DNA from: Ruminococcus_G sp963594675
GTDB taxonomy: Bacteria > Bacillota > Clostridia > Lachnospirales > Lachnospiraceae
Length of the DNA stretch: 11,933 nucleotides
Assembly (NCBI GenBank): GCA_963594675.1
Contig: CAVBGA010000138.1
Coordinates: 1-11,933 of the forward strand
Direction of reading: 5' to 3'
Position 1 is the stretch's first letter. Each line of letters opens with the position of its first letter. Below, in pieces: positions 1-7,030 of this stretch. Under the pieces are notes generated by a model. The model ran no database searches, was not told the origin of the DNA, and saw only the letters and a program-made list of their open reading frames with translations. Made by a program: the position numbers and the translations under genes.

Positions 1-440
1 AACTTATCCAAGGTCTTTTTGGATCGGATTTCCTGAACAATACCGATTAAGGTGTTCAGGATGATCACAGGAAGAAAAGTCAAATCTCGAAAGGATCTGG
101 CAATTAGCAGGAGGATAGCAATGACGATAAAAATAAAGTTAAAATAGGTAAAGACATTGCTTAGAATAATTTCTTTTGTGGTTTTAGAAGGAGGATCTAC
201 CGGAGTATTGGCATATCCTTTTTCCATACGATCTCGTACCAGAGCCTTGTTCAGACCCTGTCTTAGATAGGTATCCACATCCTCAACTTCCATGGGAGGA
301 AGGTTGGATCGTACTGGCTTTTCCTCTTTTTTTTCTTGCTTCTTCCTATGGGTTTTGAAATTTTTTATATTTTTGAAATTCTTTAAATTTTCTAAATGAT
401 TTAGCCCTTTTAGAGGCTTTTTATTTTTTCTACTGCTCAA
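1..440 (-). CDS. P-type cation-transporting ATPase, N-terminal part (cut by left window edge)
   Basis: Partial gene. The first 146 residues are visible and the rest lies beyond the left edge. About 50 lysine-rich residues come first. A cation-ATPase N-terminal segment follows (QGLNKALVRDRMEKG, then SKTTKEIILSNVFTYFN), then two hydrophobic segments (about residues 92-107 and 112-126), then IVQEIRSKKTLDKL, typical of P-type ATPases just before the actuator domain. Such enzymes move cations across the cell membrane using ATP. The phosphorylation motif DKTGT and ion-binding helices are not in the window, so the ion (calcium, magnesium or manganese are options) cannot be told. I chose the TTG at 438-440 because AAAGAGGG lies 9 bases upstream and directly abuts the rqcH stop codon. 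The first ATG (291-293) has no ribosome binding site. The gene sits 16 bases after rqcH, so it is probably co-transcribed and translationally coupled with it. Bacillus subtilis also has a P-type ATPase gene (yloB) next to its NFACT gene. Confidence 0.85.
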   Translation of the reverse strand, partial: MSSRKNKKPLKGLNHLENLKNFKNIKNFKTHRKKQEKKEEKPVRSNLPPMEVEDVDTYLRQGLNKALVRDRMEKGYANTPVDPPSKTTKEIILSNVFTYFNFIFIVIAILLLIARSFRDLTFLPVIILNTLIGIVQEIRSKKTLDK

Positions 441-449
441 AGAATTAGG

Positions 450-457
450 CCCTCTTT
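450..457 (-). promoter_or_regulatory. Ribosome binding site deciding the TTG start of the P-type ATPase
   Basis: AAAGAGGG on the minus strand overlaps the last base of the rqcH stop codon (457-459) and ends 9 bases before the TTG at 440. It supports a TTG start and translational coupling to rqcH. Confidence 0.6.
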
Positions 458-2199
458 CATTTGTCTGCCAGTTGCAAGGAGGAAATATCTGGTGTTGCCA
501 TCATAGAATAATTCGTATGATAGATGACAAATCCAGGAGCTCCACCATTGGCTTTACGTAGATTTTTTCTTTGGGTATAATCTATCTCCACTTTTGGAGC
601 ATCTTTGCCGCTAGAATAGTAAGCAGCCAATTGTCCGGCTTCTTCATAGACCCGGTCAGGCAACTCTCGTCCACCTGTTCGTACAATTACATGGGATCCC
701 GGACGCCCCTTGGCATGGAACCACCAGTCCCCGCCATTGGCAATTTTAAAGGTAACCTCTTCATTTTGATAATTATTTTTCCCTACATAGATATCAAATC
801 CGTCGGAGGAAAGATAGTGGAAGGGCTTGGATGTAACCTTGGCCTGTTTTCCTCTGGGGCCTTTCCTTTTGATATAGCCAAAATCTGTAAGTTCCTGTTT
901 CAGCTGCACCAAATCTTCTTCAGCCATGGCAATGTCCAAAGCAGTCATAATGGATTCCAGCTGGGCAATTTCATTTTGTGTTTCTTCCAACTGCCCCTGC
1001 AGAGCGTCGCCTGTTCTTTTTAATTTGTTATATCGGTCGAAATATTTGTTGGCGTTTTCGGACAGAGTCATAGTAGGATCTAAGGGCACGGTAACTTCTT
1101 CACCGTTATAATAGTTAATGGCCTTAAATGACTTGCTGCCAGGCTCGGCAGTGTAGCCATAGGTATTGATCAACTCTCCATAAATGCGATATTTCTCTTT
1201 CTTTTCCGTATCCTTCATTTGTTTTCTCTGAAGGAGCAGCTTGCGATTGCTTCGCTCTAAGGCGGTAGTGGTAACTTTCCTTAGCTCCGCAGATTTTTGG
1301 CGAATGCGTGTGACAATACTCTTAGTGCGATAATAGTATTCCAACATCTTGCTGACAGAAGAGAAGTCTTCTTTTCGCAAATCATGATACATAGTCAATT
1401 CCATACTGGCGAACTCTACTGGCTCCTTGCCCTTAAATATAATAGATGCAGAAAAGTTTTCATTTTCAATGTCATCCATCATAAGACGAAAGGTATGGAA
1501 AAGGTGAATTTTTTCTATATCCTTTAAGCTATCTGTTGCCATTCCACCGTCGATGCTGGCTCTATGGCAGATTTCCTCAGCAATCAAGGGACTGATCCCA
1601 GTGAGAGAAGAATAAATTGCCTTAAAAATAGGAAAAGGTTTTCCAAGAACCTTCTCAAAAAAAGTTTCCTGGGTAATGGTTAGGGGATTTTCCTTTTCCT
1701 GAGTCTCCGGAATAAAATAATCCCTGCCGGGAAGTACCTCCCTGACAGAACTCATATGAGAGGAAACATGCTTAATACTGTCTAAAATTTTCAAATCTTC
1801 ATCGCAGAAAATAATATTACTGTGTTTTCCCATGATTTCAATCATCAGATATTTTCTGCAAACATCCCCCAGTTCGTTTAAATGCTCCAAACGGATCTGA
1901 ATGACGCGCTCCATAGCCGGCTGCGTAACCGATAGAATTCTTGCACTTCCAATATGCTTGCGAAGCAACATGCAAAAATTAGGCGCCGTCAAAGGACTGG
2001 GTTTGTTATTTTCAGTAAGATAGATCAGAGGGAGGGAGGCACTGGCCGACAAAAGCAAACGATACTGCGTTCGTTGGTTTTTTACGGTGATCAGAAGCTC
2101 ATCCCCTTCGGGTTGGGCAATTTTATTGATTTTGCCGCCCACAATGGTATGGTTTAACTCTGATACGATATGAGCAATGGTGATTCCATCAAAAGCCAT
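457..2199 (-). CDS. rqcH: RqcH / NFACT family ribosome-associated quality control protein
   Basis: 580 residues, normal for bacterial NFACT proteins (RqcH; also called FbpA or Rqc2 homologue). Family knowledge: RqcH binds stalled 50S subunits carrying peptidyl-tRNA and recruits tRNA-Ala to add C-terminal alanine tails that mark the nascent chain for proteolysis. Seen in the sequence: NFACT-N start MAFDGI; the segment ELGDVCRKYLMIEIMGKHSN (residues 109-128); two charged coiled-coil stretches (about 295-345 and 385-440); and a C-terminal NFACT-R domain (about 460-575) with WWFHAK (493-498) and RPGSHVIV. The residue pair equivalent to D97/R98 of the B. subtilis protein is E97/R98 here, a conservative change. 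The ATG at 2199 has AAAGGAG 5 bases upstream. The gene is divergent from yicC and heads an operon with the P-type ATPase. 'Fibronectin-binding protein' is an older name for this family and need not apply. Confidence 0.95.
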   Translation of the reverse strand: MAFDGITIAHIVSELNHTIVGGKINKIAQPEGDELLITVKNQRTQYRLLLSASASLPLIYLTENNKPSPLTAPNFCMLLRKHIGSARILSVTQPAMERVIQIRLEHLNELGDVCRKYLMIEIMGKHSNIIFCDEDLKILDSIKHVSSHMSSVREVLPGRDYFIPETQEKENPLTITQETFFEKVLGKPFPIFKAIYSSLTGISPLIAEEICHRASIDGGMATDSLKDIEKIHLFHTFRLMMDDIENENFSASIIFKGKEPVEFASMELTMYHDLRKEDFSSVSKMLEYYYRTKSIVTRIRQKSAELRKVTTTALERSNRKLLLQRKQMKDTEKKEKYRIYGELINTYGYTAEPGSKSFKAINYYNGEEVTVPLDPTMTLSENANKYFDRYNKLKRTGDALQGQLEETQNEIAQLESIMTALDIAMAEEDLVQLKQELTDFGYIKRKGPRGKQAKVTSKPFHYLSSDGFDIYVGKNNYQNEEVTFKIANGGDWWFHAKGRPGSHVIVRTGGRELPDRVYEEAGQLAAYYSSGKDAPKVEIDYTQRKNLRKANGGAPGFVIYHTNYSMMATPDISSLQLADK

Positions 2200-2226
2200 A
2201 ATAACTCCTTTCTAACGATCTAATCT

Positions 2227-2235
2227 ATTATAGCA
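2227..2235 (-). promoter_or_regulatory. Extended -10 promoter for rqcH
   Basis: The minus strand reads TGCTATAAT, a full extended -10 (TG-n-TATAAT). No good -35 lies at 16-18 bases upstream; the best matches TTGACA at 3 of 6. Transcription would start near 2220, leaving a leader of about 20 nt before the rqcH start. Confidence 0.6.
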
Positions 2236-2305
2236 GAAAAAAAGGATTTGAACAGGGAACATACCTATTTTTAATAGAATTATAAGAAGGGAATGGGAAA
2301 AATAT

Positions 2306-2334
2306 TTGACTTGCCATTTCTTATGAACTATAAT
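2306..2334 (+). promoter_or_regulatory. Sigma-A type promoter for the yicC-remA-gmk-rpoZ operon
   Basis: TTGACT (2306-2311), a 17-base spacer, and TATAAT (2329-2334) match the housekeeping consensus at 11 of 12 positions. The start point would be near 2341, about 36 nt before the yicC ATG. Confidence 0.8.
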
Positions 2335-2376
2335 GAAGTGTAAATTTGTGGTCAGACTAAAAAGGATAGTATTGTT

Positions 2377-3255
2377 ATGATTAAGAGTATGACAGGATTC
2401 GGCCGCGCAGAGTTTCAGAACGAACAGTGTAGATTCACAGCGGAGATGAAGTCTGTGAATCATAGATATCTTGATTTTAATTTCAAGATGCCTAAGAAAA
2501 TGGGCATGTTCGAACCGAGACTGCGGAATCTTTTAAAGTCGTATATGCTGCGTGGTAAGGTGGATGTATTTATCACCTATGAAAGTTTTGTAGAGAACAG
2601 AGTTACTTTAAAATATAGTGAGGATCTTGCCGGACAGTATCTGCAATATATGAAGCAGATGAGTGAGACCTTTGGACTGGAAAATGGGATTTCTGCTCCG
2701 GCTTTGGCCAGATTTCCCGAAGTGCTTACCATGGAAGAGAGACCGGTGGACGAAGATAAGGTCTGGGAAGTATTGGAGCCTGTAGTAAAGGAAGCTGCGG
2801 AAGCTTTTGTGCTTTCTAGGGAAAAAGAAGGCGATCACCTAAAAAACGACATTATGGAGAAGCTGGAGCTGATGGAAGCAAAGGTGGATGAGGTGGAGTC
2901 AAGAGCCCCCTCTATTGTGTCTGAGTACCGGGAGAAGCTGGAAAAGAAGATGCAGGAGATTCTGGAAGATACCAGGATTGAAGAATCAAGAATTGCAGCG
3001 GAAGTTGTTATTTTTGCAGATAAGATTGCTACAGATGAAGAGACGGTAAGACTGAGGAGCCATATTATTAACATGCGTCAGGAACTTGCGTCAGGTGCCG
3101 GTGTGGGAAGAAAACTTGATTTTATTGCTCAGGAGATGAATCGAGAAGCAAATACCATACTTTCTAAGGCGAATGATATGACCACGTCCAATGCGGCAAT
3201 CGAGCTTAAGACTGAGATAGAAAAAGTTCGAGAGCAAATTCAGAATATAGAATAG
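2377..3255 (+). CDS. yicC: YicC family endoribonuclease
   Basis: 292 residues, the usual length of the YicC/YloC family. The N-terminus MIKSMTGFGRAE and the section KSVNHRYLDFNFKMP (residues 26-40) are characteristic of the YicC N-terminal domain. The C-terminal DUF1732 domain holds GRKLDFIAQEMNREANT (about 244-260) followed by SKA (262-264). Family knowledge: YicC proteins are RNA-cleaving enzymes of the cytoplasm involved in small RNA and mRNA decay; their targets in clostridia are not known. The middle (about 150-205) is highly charged and probably helical. The start ATG is preceded by AAAGGA about 10 bases away, under a near-consensus promoter. It is the first gene of the operon, 12 bases before remA, in the same order as B. 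subtilis yloC-remA-gmk-rpoZ. Confidence 0.93.
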   Translation: MIKSMTGFGRAEFQNEQCRFTAEMKSVNHRYLDFNFKMPKKMGMFEPRLRNLLKSYMLRGKVDVFITYESFVENRVTLKYSEDLAGQYLQYMKQMSETFGLENGISAPALARFPEVLTMEERPVDEDKVWEVLEPVVKEAAEAFVLSREKEGDHLKNDIMEKLELMEAKVDEVESRAPSIVSEYREKLEKKMQEILEDTRIEESRIAAEVVIFADKIATDEETVRLRSHIINMRQELASGAGVGRKLDFIAQEMNREANTILSKANDMTTSNAAIELKTEIEKVREQIQNIE

Positions 3256-3267
3256 GCGGTTTACGAT

Positions 3268-3543
3268 TTGGCTAGAATGGTGAATATCGGATTGGGAAAT
3301 TCTGTAAATGCAGATAAGATTGTAGCAGTGGTAAGTCCTGAAGCGGCGCCCATAAAGAGAATGGTGCAGAATGCCAAGGAAAATGGCAATTGTATTGATG
3401 CTACGCTGGGTCGAAGAACTCGATCCGTGATTATTACGGAGGAAGACTTTGTGATTCTTTCCGGTTTACAGGCGGATACCATTAATCGAAGAGTGAACAC
3501 AGATGTTTTTCACGATGATAAGGGGGATGACAATGAAGCGTAA
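3268..3543 (+). CDS. remA: RemA / DUF370 family DNA-binding regulator
   Basis: 91 residues. The core matches RemA (YlzA, DUF370): NIGLGNSVNADKIVAVVSPE, APIKRMVQNAKENG, then IDATLGRRTRSVIIT and VILSGLQADTINRRVN. In Bacillus, RemA is an oligomeric DNA-binding activator of biofilm-matrix and osmoprotection genes; in clostridia its targets are unknown. The basic GRRTR segment (about 48-52) corresponds to the DNA-contact arginines as I recall them. A further arginine (R18 in Bacillus-type proteins) appears to be K17 here. The start is TTG at 3268 (MARMVNIG) with AGGCGG about 9 bases upstream; the ATG at 3277 is an alternative that would drop three residues. An acidic tail (FHDDKGDDNEA) overlaps the gmk start by 11 bases, so translation of the two is probably coupled. 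Confidence 0.92.
   Translation: MARMVNIGLGNSVNADKIVAVVSPEAAPIKRMVQNAKENGNCIDATLGRRTRSVIITEEDFVILSGLQADTINRRVNTDVFHDDKGDDNEA
3520..3526 (+). promoter_or_regulatory. Ribosome binding site deciding the gmk start
   Basis: AAGGGGG lies 6 bases before the ATG at 3533. In-frame ATGs at 3503, 3515 and 3527 lie upstream of this site or directly abut it, so they are poor starts. Confidence 0.65.
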
Positions 3544-4159
3544 AGGCGTACTTGTTGTTGTGTCGGGATTTTCCGGAGCAGGCAAGGGTACTTTGATGAA
3601 ATTGCTTTTGGAAAATCATAATAATTATGCTCTCTCTGTATCGGCCACCACAAGGCAGCCGAGAGAAGGCGAGGTTGACGGAGTCAGCTATTTCTTCAAG
3701 ACAGTGGACGAGTTTCAGAAGATGATTGAAGAGGATGCTTTCATTGAGTATGCTCAGTATGTAGAGAATTATTATGGAACCCCTAAGGAGTATGTTCTTG
3801 AACAGATGGAAGCTGGGAAAGATGTAATTCTTGAGATTGAAATGCAGGGTGCCCTTAAGGTAAAAGAAAAGTATCCGGATGTTGTATTGGTCTTCGTGAC
3901 AGCTCCTTCCGTAGAAGAGTTAAGAAGAAGACTGACAGATAGAGGAACAGAAGCCAAGGAGACGGTAGAAGCAAGGCTTCTTCAGGCGAAAGCAGAATCC
4001 CAGCGTATGCAGGATTATGATTATATCCTGGTGAATGAGACGGGACAGGAGAAAGAGTGCGCAGAAGAACTTCACAAGATTATTCAGGGGGCTCATTGGC
4101 GTATTGATTCCACAAGGGAATTTGCAGAAAGTATTAAAGAACAATTTACTCAGTTATAG
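3533..4159 (+). CDS. gmk: Guanylate kinase
   Basis: 208 residues from the chosen start, a normal guanylate kinase length. It converts GMP + ATP to GDP + ADP in the cytoplasm and feeds GTP and (p)ppGpp pools. Seen: P-loop GFSGAGKGT (residues 12-20); GMP-binding segment SATTRQPREGEVDGVSYFF (about 37-55); the segment EIEMQGALKVKEKYPDVVLV in the core; and RLTDRGTE in the lid (about residues 132-139). The start at 3533 is preferred over upstream in-frame ATGs because of AAGGGGG 6 bases before it, and because MKRKGVLVVVSG is the usual N-terminus. The gene overlaps the end of remA by 11 bases. It is followed by rpoZ after 54 bases, an association kept across Firmicutes and, as gmk-rpoZ, in proteobacteria too. 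Confidence 0.97.
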   Translation: MKRKGVLVVVSGFSGAGKGTLMKLLLENHNNYALSVSATTRQPREGEVDGVSYFFKTVDEFQKMIEEDAFIEYAQYVENYYGTPKEYVLEQMEAGKDVILEIEMQGALKVKEKYPDVVLVFVTAPSVEELRRRLTDRGTEAKETVEARLLQAKAESQRMQDYDYILVNETGQEKECAEELHKIIQGAHWRIDSTREFAESIKEQFTQL

Positions 4160-4213
4160 AAGAGACAAGATATAGTAATTTGAAGAGGACAATTGAAAGG
4201 AGAATGATCTATT

Positions 4214-4522
4214 ATGATGCATCCAAGTTATTCAGAACTTATGACCGTTATCAACAGTGATTCAGAGACTGATGAGGCGCCAATTGTTAACAGCCGTTAT
4301 TCCGTAGTACTTGCTACCAGCAAGAGAGCGAGACAGATCATCGGTGGTGCAGAGCCTTTTGTAAAGGCAGATGGTAAGAAACCATTATCTATGGCAGTTG
4401 AAGAGATTTATGAGGGAAAAGTAAAGATCCTTCCCGAAGATGCTTTTGAAGAAGAGGAAGAGACTCTTGAAATGACAGAGAATTCCGCACTTGAAGAGAA
4501 TGAGGAAAGCACAGAGGAGTAA
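4214..4522 (+). CDS. rpoZ: DNA-directed RNA polymerase omega subunit
   Basis: 102 residues. Omega is the small subunit that helps fold and assemble beta-prime into RNA polymerase. The typical core is present: NSRYSVVLATSKRARQIIGG (about 27-46), then KPLSMAVEEIYEGKVKI (about 58-74). The protein ends in a long acidic tail (EEEEET then ENEESTEE), common in clostridial omega subunits. AAAGGAG lies 11 bases before the first of two adjacent ATGs (4214 and 4217); the first is chosen because the second would lie 14 bases away. It is the last gene of the yicC operon, followed by a terminator-like hairpin. Confidence 0.92.
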   Translation: MMHPSYSELMTVINSDSETDEAPIVNSRYSVVLATSKRARQIIGGAEPFVKADGKKPLSMAVEEIYEGKVKILPEDAFEEEEETLEMTENSALEENEESTEE

Positions 4523-4535
4523 GAAAACCTTGTAC

Positions 4536-4570
4536 TGCTGCATGGATCATAAAACATGCAGCATTTTCTA
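4536..4570 (+). terminator. Terminator-like hairpin between rpoZ and rimO
   Basis: TGCTGCATG (4536-4544) and CATGCAGCA (4555-4563) form a perfect 9-bp stem with a 10-base loop, followed at once by TTTTCTATAT. The T-tract is short, so termination may be partial and rimO may be reached by read-through. Confidence 0.6.
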
Positions 4571-4603
4571 TATATCTATATAATTAGGAGGAAGTAGAGT
4601 TTT

Positions 4604-5941
4604 ATGAAGATTCTTTTTGTTTCGCTTGGATGCGACAAGAATCTTGTAGATTCAGAGGAAATGCTTGGTATTCTTCGGCAGAATGGCTATGAAATGACTG
4701 ATGATGAGACGGAAGCAGATATTATTGTGGTAAATACCTGCTGTTTTATCAATGATGCCAAAGAAGAGAGTATTAATACCATTATTGAGATGGGACGCTA
4801 CCGTTTGGAAGGAAAAATCAAAGCTTTGATCGTAACGGGATGTCTAGCCCAGAGATATAAGGAAGAGATTTTACAGGAAATTCCAGAAGTAGATGCCGTT
4901 TTAGGTACCGGAAGTTATGGGAATATTATTGAGGCAGTCAATGCTGTTCTTGCTGGCAGCAAATATACCTCCTTTGAGGGTATTGACGAGCTGCCCGATA
5001 CCGGTGCAGAACGTATCGTCACTACTGGGGGGTCTTATGAATATTTGAAAATTGCTGAGGGTTGTGAGAAGAATTGTACCTATTGCATCATTCCTCAGAT
5101 TCGAGGCAAGTACAGAAGTGTTCCTATGGAACGTCTGATTGCTACAGCAGAATCCTTTGCAAAACAGGGAGTAAAGGAGCTGATTTTGGTGGCTCAGGAG
5201 ACTACTCTCTATGGTGTGGATCTCTATGGAAAGAAAATGCTCCATGAACTTTTGAAAGCTCTTGCCAAGATACAGGGAATCGTATGGATTCGCTTGCAGT
5301 ATTGTTATCCGGAAGAGATTTATCCGGAACTGATTGAAACTATTAAGACAGAGAAGAAAGTCTGTCATTATATTGATCTTCCCATTCAGCATTGTAGTGA
5401 TCGTATTCTTAAAAGAATGAATCGGAGAACCACAAGATCGGATCTTGAGAGAATAATCAGCAATCTTAGACAGGAGATTCCAGATATCGTTCTTCGTACA
5501 ACTTTGATCACTGGATTCCCAGGGGAAACAGAAGAAGACCATGAAGAGTTGATGCAATTTGTGGAAGATATGCGTTTTGACCGCCTGGGCGTCTTTACCT
5601 ATTCTCCAGAGGAAGGAACACCGGCGGCTTCTATGCCAGGTCAGGTAGAGGAAGAGATAAAGAAAAGCCGACAGGCAGATATTATGGAATTGCAGCAGGA
5701 TATCTCCCTGGAAAAGGGAGATGAACATATTGGCAGAGAGCTTTTGACCTTTATTGAAGGCAAGGTAGCTGATGAAAATGCCTATGTAGGAAGAACCTAT
5801 GCTGATGCTCCAGGAGTTGATGGCTATATCTTTGTTAATACAGGTATTTCCCTTATGACGGGAGATTTTGTCAATGTTCATGTAACTGGTGCACTTGAGT
5901 ATGATCTGATAGGAGAGGTGGCAGATGAATTTACCGAATAA
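4604..5941 (+). CDS. rimO: Ribosomal protein S12 (aspartate) methylthiotransferase RimO
   Basis: 445 residues, the normal length. RimO is a radical-SAM enzyme that adds a methylthio group to the conserved aspartate of ribosomal protein S12 (Asp88 in E. coli). Seen: an N-terminal UPF0004 domain starting KILFVSLGCDKNLVDSE, with cluster ligands C10, C46 and C80; a radical-SAM CxxxCxxC motif at C154, C158 and C161 (EGCEKNCTYCIIPQIRG); and a C-terminal TRAM domain (about 378-443). SLGCDKNLVDSE and IPQIRGKYRS favour RimO over the tRNA enzymes MiaB and MtaB. The ATG at 4604 follows AGGAGGAAG (4586-4594). The last 17 bases overlap the start of pgsA, suggesting coupled translation. Confidence 0.96.
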   Translation: MKILFVSLGCDKNLVDSEEMLGILRQNGYEMTDDETEADIIVVNTCCFINDAKEESINTIIEMGRYRLEGKIKALIVTGCLAQRYKEEILQEIPEVDAVLGTGSYGNIIEAVNAVLAGSKYTSFEGIDELPDTGAERIVTTGGSYEYLKIAEGCEKNCTYCIIPQIRGKYRSVPMERLIATAESFAKQGVKELILVAQETTLYGVDLYGKKMLHELLKALAKIQGIVWIRLQYCYPEEIYPELIETIKTEKKVCHYIDLPIQHCSDRILKRMNRRTTRSDLERIISNLRQEIPDIVLRTTLITGFPGETEEDHEELMQFVEDMRFDRLGVFTYSPEEGTPAASMPGQVEEEIKKSRQADIMELQQDISLEKGDEHIGRELLTFIEGKVADENAYVGRTYADAPGVDGYIFVNTGISLMTGDFVNVHVTGALEYDLIGEVADEFTE

Positions 5942-6467
5942 GCTGACCATGTTCCGCGTGGTCTTGATTCCTTTTTTTGTTGTGTTTATGTTGATTCCTG
6001 TGATCGGTGATGCTACAAAATGGATTGCTCTTGCAATTTTCGTGGTGGCAAGTATCACAGATACCTTGGATGGTTATATTGCCAGAAGAGACCATCTGAT
6101 TACAGATTTTGGGAAATTTATGGATCCTCTGGCAGACAAGCTTTTGGTGTGCTCAGCCATGATCTGTTTGATGGAGTTGGATCGTTTTCCCTGCATTGCA
6201 GTTCTTTTGATTATTGCCAGAGAATTTATAATCAGCGGTTTTCGTTTGATTGCTTCGGATAATCATGTTGTGATCGCAGCCAGCTATTGGGGTAAGATAA
6301 AGACCGTATGCCAGATGATTACCGTGATTCTATTGATTGCCAACTTTGGCGGATCCGCAGTACATATGCTGGAGCAGGTATTGATCTGGGTATCTGTGGC
6401 TTTGACTGTTATTTCACTTGTGGACTACCTTGTGAAAAACCGCAATGTGATTTCTATGCAAAAGTAG
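5925..6467 (+). CDS. pgsA: CDP-diacylglycerol--glycerol-3-phosphate 3-phosphatidyltransferase
   Basis: 180 residues, the usual PgsA length. It is an integral membrane enzyme making phosphatidylglycerophosphate and CMP from CDP-diacylglycerol and glycerol 3-phosphate, the first step to phosphatidylglycerol. The full CDP-alcohol phosphatidyltransferase signature D-x2-DG-x2-AR-x8-G-x3-D-x3-D is present at D46, D49, G50, A53, R54, G63, D67 and D71. The N-terminus MNLPNKLTMFRVVLIPFF is typical of PgsA. Several hydrophobic segments (about 11-27, 31-45, 80-100, 125-140 and 148-168) are membrane helices. AGGAG (5911-5915) and AGGTGG (5916-5921), both inside rimO, precede the ATG. The gene overlaps rimO by 17 bases, and its stop codon TAG is merged with the AGGAGG of the next gene. 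Confidence 0.95.
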   Translation: MNLPNKLTMFRVVLIPFFVVFMLIPVIGDATKWIALAIFVVASITDTLDGYIARRDHLITDFGKFMDPLADKLLVCSAMICLMELDRFPCIAVLLIIAREFIISGFRLIASDNHVVIAASYWGKIKTVCQMITVILLIANFGGSAVHMLEQVLIWVSVALTVISLVDYLVKNRNVISMQK

Positions 6468-6480
6468 GAGGAAGGCGCAT

Positions 6481-6981
6481 ATGTGCTTTGAGGCTGATAT
6501 TGTATCACTGGAAGAAGAAGTGGTAAGAGAACTTAAGAAATGGGGCTATACCCTGACAACTGCAGAATCCTGTACCGGCGGAATGATCGCTTCGAGAATT
6601 TGCAATGTTCCCGGTGCTTCTGAGGTTTTGATGCAGGGGCTGGTTACTTACTCTAATGAGGCGAAAATGCGTTATTTAGGTGTGAAGAAGGAAACTCTGG
6701 ATACTTTGGGAGCGGTTAGCTGGGAGACAGCAGGAGAAATGTCCCTGGGAGGCTGGAGTAAAACCGGCACCAATGTTTGTATTTCAGTGACGGGAATTGC
6801 AGGCCCCGGAGGAGGAAGCAGTGAGAAACCAGTAGGTCTTGTTTATATGGGCTGTTGTGTCAATGGAGAAAACAAGGTCATGGGGTATCGTTTTTCCGGA
6901 GATCGGACAAAAATAAGGCAGCAGTCGGCAACTGCTGCACTTAATCTCATATTGAACTGTCTTGCCCAACAAAGACAGTAG
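6481..6981 (+). CDS. pncC: CinA C-terminal domain protein, probable nicotinamide-nucleotide amidohydrolase
   Basis: 166 residues. It consists only of the CinA C-terminal (PncC) domain, without the N-terminal molybdopterin-binding-like half found in full CinA. Family knowledge: PncC removes ammonia from nicotinamide mononucleotide to give nicotinate mononucleotide in NAD salvage. Diagnostic motifs: TTAESCTGGMIASRI (about residues 26-40), GLVTYSNEAKMRYLGV (about 58-73), the GAVSWETAGEM segment (about 80-90), TGIAGPGGGSSEKPVGLVY (about 105-123), and FSGDRTKIR. The ATG at 6481 lies 9 bases after AGGAGG (6466-6471), and that site includes the pgsA stop codon, so the gene is in the rimO-pgsA operon. 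In many Firmicutes recA follows cinA; here the next gene is convergent and unrelated. Confidence 0.9.
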   Translation: MCFEADIVSLEEEVVRELKKWGYTLTTAESCTGGMIASRICNVPGASEVLMQGLVTYSNEAKMRYLGVKKETLDTLGAVSWETAGEMSLGGWSKTGTNVCISVTGIAGPGGGSSEKPVGLVYMGCCVNGENKVMGYRFSGDRTKIRQQSATAALNLILNCLAQQRQ

Positions 6982-6997
6982 TTGATGCGGATGCAAT

Positions 6998-7030
6998 GAG
7001 CGTGTCGGATTAAATATATCCGGCACGCTC
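6998..7030. terminator. Hairpin between convergent cinA-type gene and kinase-like gene
   Basis: Arms GAGCGTGTCGGAT (6998-7010) and ATCCGGCACGCTC (7018-7030) form a 13-bp stem with one G-T wobble and a 7-base loop. Neither side has a real T-tract, so it is not a textbook intrinsic terminator; it may act as a transcript end or an mRNA 3' stabiliser for either gene. One arm and part of the loop are the last codons of the minus-strand gene. Confidence 0.5.

Noticed and set aside
571..1023. 150-codon plus-strand open frame inside rqcH
   Set aside because: It is antisense to the conserved C-terminal domain of rqcH and has no family features.
4579..4584. TATAAT before rimO as a promoter
   Set aside because: The -35 position (4556-4561) does not resemble TTGACA, it overlaps the hairpin arm, and the start point would fall on or after the ribosome binding site.
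4901..6058. Long 385-codon open frame on the minus strand opposite rimO and pgsA
   Set aside because: It is antisense to two clearly conserved genes, has no recognisable domain and is rich in Cys, His, Phe and Ile as expected of a shadow frame.
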